From positions 1 to 9,541 of the forward strand of contig JAHHLF010000268.1 in NCBI GenBank assembly GCA_018679315.1: a DNA stretch of 9,541 nt, in the 5' to 3' direction. Both the position numbers and the translations under genes were made by a program. Below, piece by piece: positions 1 through 7,100 of this stretch. Numbering within the stretch: position 1 is the stretch's first letter; each line of letters starts with the position of its first letter. This stretch comes from Bacteroidia bacterium. GTDB taxonomy: Bacteria; Bacteroidota; Bacteroidia; Flavobacteriales; Flavobacteriaceae. The notes under the pieces were generated by a model. That model ran no database searches, was not told the DNA's origin, and saw only the letters and a list, made by a program, of their open reading frames with translations.

Positions 1-244
1 GGCAGTGTACTGCTCCTTTGGAATCTCGGGTTAGAACTATGGGTTCGTCCAAATATTGCGGTAGTAATGTGAAGGGATATACTGCTCCTGTTTCAGGGAC
101 CTGGTCTGTAGTACCTACCCATTGCCAGGTACGGTAAAAGACCTTTTCCCTCAAGGCTTCGAAAATATCAGTGTCTCGATAAAAACGGGCAGGTAAGGTT
201 TCTGCCTTGGCAATATTGGAGTTAATGTCAAATTTGCGTTCCAA
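1..244 (-). CDS. Rieske-type aromatic ring-hydroxylating oxygenase alpha subunit, N-terminal fragment
   Basis: The minus strand has an open frame from 244 to the left edge (81 codons, no stop). Its product reads like the N-terminus of Rieske non-heme iron oxygenase alpha subunits: the segment AETLPARFYRD at residues 14-24, then an amphipathic EALREKVF stretch, TWQWVG at 39-44, DQVPETGAVYPF at 47-58, and DEPIVLTRDSKGAVHCL running into the edge. In this family the [2Fe-2S] ligands (C-x-H ... C-x2-H) begin a few residues beyond this point, so neither the Rieske centre nor the catalytic iron domain is visible. Members hydroxylate or demethylate aromatic rings, choline/betaine/carnitine-type amines and other substrates; which one cannot be told here. 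The only reasonable start is TTG at 244, because the frame has a TGA shortly upstream and no ATG or GTG between. It is divergent from the transporter gene. The family call is fairly sure; the substrate is unknown. Confidence 0.8.
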   Translation of the reverse strand, partial: MERKFDINSNIAKAETLPARFYRDTDIFEALREKVFYRTWQWVGTTDQVPETGAVYPFTLLPQYLDEPIVLTRDSKGAVHC

Positions 245-259
245 AGTAGGTTTTATTTG

Positions 260-273
260 TACTTTTAAAAGTA
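260..273. promoter_or_regulatory. Perfect 14-bp palindrome in the divergent intergenic region
   Basis: TACTTTTAAAAGTA is a perfect inverted repeat lying between the divergent TTG starts at 244 and 303. On each strand it contains TACTTTTA, seven of eight matches to the Bacteroidota -7 box (TAnnTTTG), so it could serve as two overlapping divergent promoters, a regulator-binding site, or both. No well-spaced -33 TTG was found for either direction: the nearest on the plus strand, TTTG at 233-236, is 23 bp away. The site is AT-only apart from two C/G pairs, so chance is not excluded. Confidence 0.35.
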
Positions 274-302
274 GATAATTCTTTTCGATAAATCAGTATT
301 AC

Positions 303-1616
303 TTGGCTCAACCCAAAGATCATACTAAGCTTGGCATATGGATGAGCATATCTTTGGTGATTGGAAATATGATCGGAGCCGGGATCTATATGATGCCTTC
401 AGCCCTCGCCAATTATGGGGGAATCAGTATTGTTGGTTGGCTGGTTTCTTCCCTGGGCGCTTTATTGCTCGCAAACGTCTTCAGTAAATTGAGTAAGATG
501 GTAAAAGGCAAGGCAGGTGGCCCCTATGCTTTTGCTAAAATCGGTTTTGGAGATTATGTAGGATTCCTGGTAGCCTGGGGGTATTGGATATCTATTTGGG
601 TGGCCAATGCGGCCATTGCCATTGCTTTTGTAAGTGCGCTCAGCGTGATATTTCCCATATTGGAAAGCAATCCAGTGGCGGCAATATTGTGTGGATTAGG
701 TGCGATCTGGTTGCTCACCTGGTATAATTCCAGGGGTATACTTAGTTCCGGGAAAATGCAACTGGCCACTACGCTGCTCAAGCTTATTCCCATTTTTGTC
801 ATAATTGCCGGTGGCTTTTTCTTTTTTGATGTAGACAATTTTGTTCCTTTTAACGCAAGTCAAGAAACAAATCTGGGCGCGATTGCTATTACAGGCACAT
901 TGACTTTATATGCCTTTCTTGGTTTGGAGAGTGCTACCATTCCTGCAGAAAATGTAGATGATCCTGAAAAGACCATTCCGAAAGCTACAATGATCGGTAC
1001 TGTAATTACAACCCTCGTCTATGTTTTGAGTACTGTGGTTGTCATGGGGATGATACCCATGGAGGAACTGGCTACATCCCCTGCCCCTTTCGCAGATGCC
1101 ATGCGTATCATGAGTGGAGAGATTGGAGAAGAGATCGTGGCAATTGGTGCGGCATTAGCGGCCTTCGGCGCATTGAACGGGTGGATCCTGATCCAAAGCC
1201 AGATAGCTAAGGCAACTGCTATAGACCATATGTTTCCAGCGATATTCAAAAAAGATAATCGGAAAGGGGTTCCCATTTGGAGCCTGATTATCGGAAGTAT
1301 TTTAAGCTCAGCGCTTATGCTGATGAACTATTCTGAGGGATTGGTAGAGCAATTCAAGTTTATGATCTTACTCTCCACACTTTGTTGCCTTGTCCCTTAT
1401 ATATTCTCTGCAGCTGCCTATGTGAGTATAGCGTTACAACGAGGGCCTGAGAAAAGCTCCAAAACAACTATTATTATTCTGGGAGGTCTTGCCTTTCTCT
1501 ATGCACTTTGGGCCATATTTGGTGCAGGGGAAAAATCTGTATTTTGGGGCTTCATCTTATTGCTCTTAGGAACACCCCTCTATGTATGGATGAAGTGGAA
1601 ACACAATAATGACTAG
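303..1616 (+). CDS. APC-superfamily amino acid permease, AdiC-like (arginine/polyamine antiporter subfamily)
   Basis: An inner-membrane transporter of 437 residues with about twelve hydrophobic segments, the usual length for the basic amino acid/polyamine antiporters. The first helix carries GNMIGAGIY (21-29), the unwound GxG substrate-carboxylate motif. Compared from memory with E. coli AdiC, many segments align with a constant one-residue offset: Y94, N102, E209, W294 and S358 match AdiC Y93, N101, E208, W293 and S357. Two pocket positions differ: AdiC S26 is A26, and the middle-gate W202 is Y203. LSTVVVMGMIPMEEL (242-256) and the following SPAPFADA are also AdiC-like. The likely substrate is arginine, agmatine or another cationic or guanidino compound, but proton symport of a different amino acid is possible. 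The start is TTG at 303: an in-frame TAA lies at 276 and no ATG precedes the first helix. The stop overlaps the alternative GTG start of the downstream hydrolase, so the two genes are probably cotranscribed. Confidence 0.85.
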   Translation: MAQPKDHTKLGIWMSISLVIGNMIGAGIYMMPSALANYGGISIVGWLVSSLGALLLANVFSKLSKMVKGKAGGPYAFAKIGFGDYVGFLVAWGYWISIWVANAAIAIAFVSALSVIFPILESNPVAAILCGLGAIWLLTWYNSRGILSSGKMQLATTLLKLIPIFVIIAGGFFFFDVDNFVPFNASQETNLGAIAITGTLTLYAFLGLESATIPAENVDDPEKTIPKATMIGTVITTLVYVLSTVVVMGMIPMEELATSPAPFADAMRIMSGEIGEEIVAIGAALAAFGALNGWILIQSQIAKATAIDHMFPAIFKKDNRKGVPIWSLIIGSILSSALMLMNYSEGLVEQFKFMILLSTLCCLVPYIFSAAAYVSIALQRGPEKSSKTTIIILGGLAFLYALWAIFGAGEKSVFWGFILLLLGTPLYVWMKWKHNND

Positions 1617-1624
1617 TGGAAATA

Positions 1625-2509
1625 ATGCCTTCAACAACTGCACATTCAGAATACCTCCCTCTTGATACCGTCTTTATCAAACCGGCGTCCAATTCCTATA
1701 TAAGCACCTCCAATATTGAATCACAATGGGAAGGATTGAATTTTCTTTCGCCCCCTAATATTGAGAAAGCGTTAGAAGAATATTCCGTTATCGAACAGAT
1801 CCTGTCATCCCATAGTTCTTCGATTTTTTCCTTTCCTAAAGATAAAAATCTTTCACTCGATGCCCTTTACTGCAGAGATGCCAGCATAGCCACAGATCAC
1901 GGAATGATCCTTTGCCGGATGGGCAAAACAGCACGCAAAGGTGAACCTGAATCTCAGAAAGAAGTCTACGAAAAAAATGGCATTCCTGTACTCGGCTCTA
2001 TTAAAACCCCGGGCACCCTCGAAGGTGGGGATGTAGCCTGGTTAGATGAGAAAACACTCGCTGTCGGTCATACCTATAGAACGAATGAGGATGGGATCAG
2101 GCAATTAAAAGAATTACTCGAACCCAGGGGAATTGAAATCTTAGTGGCAGACCTACCCCACTACAAAGGCGCAAGTGATGTCTTCCATTTAATGTCAATT
2201 CTGAGTCCGGTCGATAAAGATCTGGCCGTCGTATATTCCCCCTTAATGCCCATAAAATTTAGGAATGAACTACTAAAAAGAGGTTTTGAGTTGGTTGAAG
2301 TCCCGGATGAGGAATTCGATTCCATGGGATGCAATGTTCTGGCACTTGCGCCACGAAAATGCGTGATGGTTAGCGGAAATCCTATTACAAAAGACCGACT
2401 CAATTCAGCCGGCTGTACAGTCATTGAATATTTGGGAGATGAGATCAGTGTAAAAGGAGGAGGCGGACCTACCTGCCTTACACGGCCCATTAGTCGCTTT
2501 AAGAAATGA
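1625..2509 (+). CDS. Dimethylarginine dimethylaminohydrolase / arginine deiminase-like hydrolase (amidinotransferase superfamily)
   Basis: A soluble cytoplasmic enzyme of 294 residues, typical for COG1834-type DDAH-like proteins. These use a Cys-His-acid triad to hydrolyse guanidino groups, for example dimethylarginine to citrulline plus dimethylamine, or arginine to citrulline plus ammonia. Numbered from ATG 1625, visible motifs are YCRDAS (82-87, a substrate-binding Asp region), GTLEGGDV (130-137, the EGGD signature), DVFHLMS (185-191) with the probable catalytic His188, and GGGPTCLTRP near the C-terminus with the probable nucleophile Cys284. A GTG at 1616 in the same frame overlaps the transporter's TAG stop (TAGTG) and would add three residues; I prefer the ATG, but coupling to the upstream stop works for both. 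Cotranscription with an AdiC-like transporter supports a guanidino substrate. Citrulline hydrolase or amidinotransferase activity cannot be excluded from sequence alone. It ends 6 bp from the convergent rimM stop. Confidence 0.85.
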   Translation: MPSTTAHSEYLPLDTVFIKPASNSYISTSNIESQWEGLNFLSPPNIEKALEEYSVIEQILSSHSSSIFSFPKDKNLSLDALYCRDASIATDHGMILCRMGKTARKGEPESQKEVYEKNGIPVLGSIKTPGTLEGGDVAWLDEKTLAVGHTYRTNEDGIRQLKELLEPRGIEILVADLPHYKGASDVFHLMSILSPVDKDLAVVYSPLMPIKFRNELLKRGFELVEVPDEEFDSMGCNVLALAPRKCVMVSGNPITKDRLNSAGCTVIEYLGDEISVKGGGGPTCLTRPISRFKK

Positions 2510-2515
2510 CAAAAA

Positions 2516-3040
2516 TTAGAGGTAAAGGTCGATAAGGCCTTCCGGGGTAGAGACCTTCACTACTTTATTATCGCGATCCACCAAAGTGATCATCGAATCT
2601 GTGATCGGGATCAGGATTTCCTTTGAATTAAAAGAAATCTCCAGCAGGGCTTGAGCTGTCCCATCATTAACACCTGTGATCTCTCCGATATGTCCATGGT
2701 TTTCGTCTTCGACGGAGAAGCCTATCACTTCATGGAAATAAAATTTATTGCCACTGAGTTTTGGCAATTGGGATAGCGGAAGAAAAATTTCTTTACCTAG
2801 TAAACTGTCCGCCGTAGCTTCATCTCGAACATCTTCAAACTGAACTCTGAGAAGCGCCGTCTTGTGGAGTCTGGCACGCTCAATAAAAAATGGAACCAAT
2901 CCGTGGTCTAGTGCCACAAAAACTGATTCCATTGTATCGTATAATTCGGGTTGGTCTGTATCTAACTTGATTAAAACCTCCCCTTTGTAACTATGTTTGG
3001 AGACGATCTTACCGAGGTAAAAACAATCTTCCTTTCGCAT
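2516..3040 (-). CDS. rimM: Ribosome maturation factor RimM
   Basis: RimM binds the 30S head near protein S19 and assists late maturation of the 16S rRNA 3' domain. The 174-residue product has the usual length and two-part layout. The N-terminal beta-barrel (about 1-90) opens with FYLGKIVSKHSYKGEVLI, containing the family's G-K-I-x-x-x-H-x-x-x-G-E pattern. The C-terminal PRC barrel (about 97-174) includes FYFHEVIGFSV, HIGEITGVNDGTAQALLEI, the EILIPI strand and the closing TPEGLIDLYL. It starts at ATG 3040, 9 nt downstream of the rpsP stop, so it is the second gene of an rpsP-rimM operon, a pairing known from many bacteria. It converges on the hydrolase gene with a 6-bp gap, and no terminator is visible after its stop, so its transcript probably runs antisense into that gene. 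Confidence 0.96.
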   Translation of the reverse strand: MRKEDCFYLGKIVSKHSYKGEVLIKLDTDQPELYDTMESVFVALDHGLVPFFIERARLHKTALLRVQFEDVRDEATADSLLGKEIFLPLSQLPKLSGNKFYFHEVIGFSVEDENHGHIGEITGVNDGTAQALLEISFNSKEILIPITDSMITLVDRDNKVVKVSTPEGLIDLYL

Positions 3041-3049
3041 AGTATGATC

Positions 3050-3946
3050 TTATTCTTTTTCTGAGCTAGCTTCAGCAGCTTCATCAGCTTCGGCCTTCGG
3101 CTCTTCTGCAGTTTCTTCTTTGGCTTCCTCAACCGGGGCTTCTGCAGTTTCAGCCTTAGCTTCCTCAGCAGGGGTTTCGGCTACTTCCTCGGCAGCTTCT
3201 GCTTTAGGTTCTTCTGCAGCTGCTTCTTTAGTGGCTTCGGCAGTTTCGGCTTTAGCTTCCTCAGCAGGGGCTTCGGCTACTTCCTCGGCAGCTTCTGCTT
3301 TAGGTTCTTCTGCAGTTTCGGCCTTAGCTTCCTCGGCAGGGGCTTCAGCTACTTCTTCAACAGCTTCCGCCTTGGGTTCTTCTACAGGGGTTTCTTCAGT
3401 GGCTTCTGCGGCCTCTGCCGGAGCCTCAGCTCCCTCTGCGGCAGCTTCAGCTGTTTCAGCAACTTCCTCCGTGGCTTCAGCAGCTTCTTCTGCTTCAGCT
3501 TCAACAGCAGCAAGTGCACGTTTATCGCTTGCTTCTTTCTCTGCCTGCAATGCTTCTGCGCGCGCTTTATCTTTTGCATCGCCCAAAGCTTTGGCCTTGT
3601 TTGCCACAGCCAACTCCTTATCCTTAACCCAGGCCTCAAATTTCTTTTGTGCTTCTTCTTCTGTAAGTGCACCTTTAGCAACTCCGCCTAGTAAATGATG
3701 CTTCAACAGTACGCCTTTATAAGAAAGGATACGCTTTGCCGTATGCGATGGCTGGGCCCCATTCTGGATCCATTCCACTGCATTGTCTACATTAACTTCT
3801 ATTGTGGCAGGGTTGGTATTGGGATTGTAGATCCCTAATTTTTCGAGGAATTTTCCGTCTCGCTTAGCGCGTGAGTCCGCGGCTACGATCCAATAAAAAG
3901 GTTTACCTTTTTTTCCGTGTCTTTGAAGTCTTATTCTAACTGGCAT
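3050..3946 (-). CDS. rpsP: 30S ribosomal protein bS16 with a very long Ala/Glu-rich C-terminal tail
   Basis: The first ~85 residues are canonical bS16: MPVRIRLQRHGKKGKPFYWIVAADSR at the start, the GKFLEKLGIYNP strand-turn, and the AQPSHTAKRILSYKGVLLKHH helix. S16 is an early 16S rRNA binder needed for 30S assembly. Most bacterial S16 proteins end around 80-90 residues; this one has 298. Residues ~86-150 form a charged, probably helical linker (GALTEEEAQKKFEAWVKDK and following). Residues 151-298 are about 70% Ala plus Glu by my count, arranged in repeats that start EEPKAEA at 189, 213, 245 and 281. The frame stays open throughout and ends properly just before rimM, so the tail is probably real, not a frameshift. 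The tail should be acidic, extended or helical, and solvent-exposed; its function is unknown. Expression is probably driven by the consensus promoter at 4040-4069 through a ~90-nt structured leader. Confidence 0.96.
   Translation of the reverse strand: MPVRIRLQRHGKKGKPFYWIVAADSRAKRDGKFLEKLGIYNPNTNPATIEVNVDNAVEWIQNGAQPSHTAKRILSYKGVLLKHHLLGGVAKGALTEEEAQKKFEAWVKDKELAVANKAKALGDAKDKARAEALQAEKEASDKRALAAVEAEAEEAAEATEEVAETAEAAAEGAEAPAEAAEATEETPVEEPKAEAVEEVAEAPAEEAKAETAEEPKAEAAEEVAEAPAEEAKAETAEATKEAAAEEPKAEAAEEVAETPAEEAKAETAEAPVEEAKEETAEEPKAEADEAAEASSEKE
3053..3382 (-). repeat. Imperfect 72-bp coding repeats in the rpsP tail
   Basis: Three full units of 24 codons lie at 3311-3382, 3239-3310 and 3143-3214, with a partial unit at 3053-3106. 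Each begins with codons for EEPKAEA and the full units end with AKAETA. The units at 3239-3310 and 3143-3214 differ at only 4 of 72 bases by my count although 24 bp separate them; the unit at 3311-3382 differs from its neighbour at about 10. Spacers of 24 bp (3215-3238) and 36 bp (3107-3142) are themselves made of similar Ala/Glu codons. All unit and spacer lengths are multiples of three, as expected if the tail grows or shrinks by in-frame slippage or unequal recombination. Confidence 0.9.
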
Positions 3947-3998
3947 ATCACATTAAATTTTGAGGTTCACGACCCCGGTTATTAATTCTAATTTTTCT

Positions 3999-4036
3999 CC
4001 TCCATTGATTCCTGCTGACAGCTGGAGCAAAGGAGG
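3999..4036 (-). promoter_or_regulatory. Imperfect hairpin at the 5' end of the rpsP mRNA leader
   Basis: On the minus strand CCTCCTTTG (4036-4028) pairs with CAATGGAGG (4007-3999), giving a nine-position stem with one T-T mismatch. After a small internal loop (C opposite AT), TCC/GGA and GCT/AGC pairs continue, split by an A-A mismatch and capped by a GTC triloop. The hairpin would begin within a few bases of the transcription start predicted from the promoter at 4040-4069. It hides a GGAGG sequence and the AUG of a five-codon mini-ORF (4005-3988). It is not a terminator, because the next bases are an A-run. It could be a ribosomal-protein autoregulatory leader or a 5' mRNA-stabilising structure. 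Confidence 0.5.
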
Positions 4037-4039
4037 CTG

Positions 4040-4069
4040 CAAATATACGTCAATATCTTAATTCTACAA
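4040..4069 (-). promoter_or_regulatory. Bacteroidota-type housekeeping promoter for rpsP-rimM
   Basis: Read on the minus strand, a TTG -33 element (4069-4067) is followed after exactly 19 bp by TATATTTG (4047-4040). This is a full match to the Bacteroidota primary sigma factor consensus TTG-N19-TAnnTTTG. It is correctly oriented and implies transcription starting around 4033-4038 and a leader of about 90 nt before the rpsP ATG at 3946. Confidence 0.78.
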
Positions 4070-4129
4070 TACATTTTACAGCTTCTTTCCACCTATTCAC
4101 AGACGTTGATAACTCCTGATAATTCCCCT

Positions 4130-4159
4130 TTTGGCAACTGCTATAAATCCCTATTTTTA
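4130..4159 (+). promoter_or_regulatory. Probable promoter for dnaE
   Basis: TTTG at 4130-4133 lies 18 bp upstream of TATTTTTA at 4152-4159, which matches the Bacteroidota -7 consensus TAnnTTTG at seven of eight positions. A start a few bases further on would leave a short leader of about 22-25 nt before the dnaE ATG. It points away from the rpsP promoter, with about 60 bp between the two -33 elements. Confidence 0.45.
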
Positions 4160-4188
4160 TTCCCCGTTATTTTTTCAAAAATCACCCT

Positions 4189-7100
4189 ATGTATCTCGTT
4201 TTTGACACCGAAACTACTGGACTCCCAAAGCGATGGAATGCCCCGGTCAGTGATCTTGATAACTGGCCGAGATGTATTCAGATCGCCTGGCAGCTTCATG
4301 ATCAATGGGGTGAGATCATAGAACACAACGCCTATCTCATACAACCGGAAGGGTTTGATGTTCCTTATGACGCTGAAAAAATTCACGGCATTTCAACAGC
4401 GCTGGCAACAGAAGAAGGCCTGCCTTTGGAAGAAGTTTTAGACGCTTTCACGCAAGCCCTTGCCAGGACTACTTTTGTCGTCGGACAAAACGTAAGTTTT
4501 GATCTCAATATTATGGGGTCTGAACTGCTGAGAGCCGGGCGGGAAAATAGCCTGGAAGGACTACCAGTTTTAGATACGTGTACAGAAGAGACAGCCTTGC
4601 TTTGTCAGATACCGGGAGGACGGGGTGGTAAATTTAAACTACCTACACTGACGGAACTACATGAATATCTTTTTCAGCAACCCTTTGATGAGGCCCATAA
4701 TGCAACAGCCGATGTGGAAGCTACGTCTCGTTGCTTTTTTGAGCTGATCCGACTAAAACATTATCCCCTAGTCGACTTAAAAGCAAATCCCGGATATCTG
4801 GAAGCATTTCTTGAAAAAAATCCGGATCCTATTGAATTGGTTGGGCTTACTCATACGAATCTTAAAGAGGCTTCCGCAAAGCTTCAAAAAGATACAGAGC
4901 CGGATCTTGCGGATGGAGGTCCAGGGGAAACTCATATCCTATCGGAAGAATTAAATAATTCGACTTTCGTCCACCTACACAATCATTCACAATTCTCCGT
5001 ATTACAGTCTACTACCAGGATCCATAACCTCGTCGCTCGAACTGGGGAGTTAGGTATGCCTGCAGTGGCACTTACTGATCATGGGAACATGATGGGTGCA
5101 TTCCGTTTCATCAGGGAAGTAAATGCATATAATAAAAAGCTGGAAGAAGACCCTTCAGGGCAAACTATAAAACCCATTCTGGGATGTGAATTTTTTGTGT
5201 GCGAGGATCACACCAATAAAAGGGATAAGGATTACGGTTACCAGATGGTCTTTTTGGCAAAGAATAAAAAGGGATATCACAATCTGGCCAAAATGTCTTC
5301 TTTGGCCTTTACAGATGGATTTTATTACGTCCCCCGGATCGACAAGAAAATAGTAGAATCCTATAAGGAAGACCTCATTGTCCTTACAGGAAATTTATAC
5401 GGGGAAGTATCGGCTAAGATCCTCAACCAGGGGGAGCGACAAGCCGAGGAAGCCCTGCTTTGGTGGAAAGAACTGTTTGGAGATGATCTCTATGTTGAGA
5501 TGATGCGCCATGGTCAGGAAGATGAAAAACGTGCTAATGCAAGTCTTCTCTCCTTAGCCCGCAAGCATAATGTAAATATTGTTGCCACCAATAATACCTA
5601 TTATTTGGATAAGGCTGATGCCAATGCACATGATATCCTGCTATGTGTTAAGGAAGGCGAAAAACAAGCCACCCCCATAGGCCGCGGCCGGGGATACAGA
5701 TACGGTTTCCCAAACCAGGAATATTACTTTAAATCGGCTGAAGACATGAAAACGCTGTTTTCAGATCTTCCTGAAGCCATTTTGAATATTGAAAACCTAC
5801 TCGATAAAATTGAAGCCTACACCTTGGAACGTGAGGTCTTATTGCCCAAATTTTCGATCCCGCAAGAGTTTAAGGAGGCTCATAGTATAGATTCAGATGG
5901 CATTGAAAGTGAAAACCGCTATTTGCGCCATATCACATTAGAAGGGGCTAAAGAACGCTATGAAACGATCAAACCCGAGATCCAGGAACGTATAGATTTT
6001 GAATTGCAGACGATCGCTAATAGCGGCTATCCCGGGTATTTTCTGATCGTAGAAGATTTTATAAGAGAAGCTCGGAATATGGGCGTTTCTGTAGGTCCGG
6101 GCAGGGGCTCGGCAGCAGGATCTGTGGTTGCGTATTGCCTTAGGATAACCAACATTGATCCCTTAAAATACGACCTCCTTTTTGAGCGTTTCCTAAATCC
6201 GGACCGGGTTTCCATGCCGGATATTGATATCGACTTTGATGATGAGGGTCGCGCTAAGGTCATGGATTATGTGATCAATAAATACGGTGCCAATCAGGTT
6301 GCCCAGATCATCACATATGGCACCATGGCGGCAAAATCGGCGATCAGGGACACGGCAAGAGTGCTTGATCTTCCATTAAATGAAGCCGACAGGCTGGCAA
6401 AACTGGTGCCTAATATGACCAAGTTAGCCAAGGTATTTGAATCTCAATTGGAAGATCTCAAGAAGAACTATCGGTCCGAAGATCTGAGGCGAATTCAGGA
6501 ATTGATCGGGGTTTCTGAAGGACAAGACCTGCAAGCCGATACGGTAAATCTGGCTAAATCCCTTGAAGGATCGCTTCGGAATACAGGAATTCATGCCTGT
6601 GGTGTAATTATTACCCCGGATGACATTACCAATTTTGTTCCCATTGCCACAGCTAAAGATTCAGATCTCTATGTGACCCAATGGGACAATGCCGTAGTGG
6701 AAAATGCAGGCCTATTAAAGATGGATTTCCTGGGTTTGAAAACCCTAACTCTGATCAAGGATACCGTCAAGATCGTTAAGGCGCGTCACGAAATAGATCT
6801 TGACCCGGATGCATTTCCGTTAGATGACGAGAAAACTTATCAACTCTTCCAAAGAGGAGAAACGGTAGGTATCTTCCAATATGAATCTGTGGGCATGCAG
6901 AAGCACTTGAAAGAATTGAAGCCCACTGTATTTGATGACCTCATAGCCATGAATGCCTTGTACAGGCCTGGGCCTATGGAATATATTCCGCAATTCATCG
7001 ACAGAAAGCACGGAAAGGAAGAGATCACCTATGACCTCCCGGTCATGGAGGAAATACTAAAGGACACCTATGGGATTACTGTGTACCAGGAACAGGTGAT

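Noticed and set aside
3382..3681. 99-codon Lys/Leu/Arg-rich minus-strand frame inside rpsP
   Set aside because: Out-of-frame reading of the rpsP tail. The rpsP frame itself is intact from S16 core to stop.
3120..3698. 192-codon plus-strand frame rich in Ala and Ser opposite rpsP
   Set aside because: It is the antisense of the Ala/Glu codon repeats: repeated GCN/GAR codons leave the opposite strand without stops. It has no domain, no promoter and no initiation context.
3999..4036. rpsP leader hairpin as an intrinsic terminator
   Set aside because: No T-run follows it on either strand; on the rpsP strand it is followed by A residues.
4093..4101. CTATTCACA, near match to a DnaA box, upstream of dnaE
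   Set aside because: Only seven of nine positions match TTATCCACA, and it is a single copy with no clustered boxes or AT-rich unwinding region; expected by chance.
4141..4386. Short minus-strand frame over the dnaE start and divergent region
   Set aside because: It lies mostly opposite the conserved exonuclease domain of dnaE and resembles nothing recognisable.
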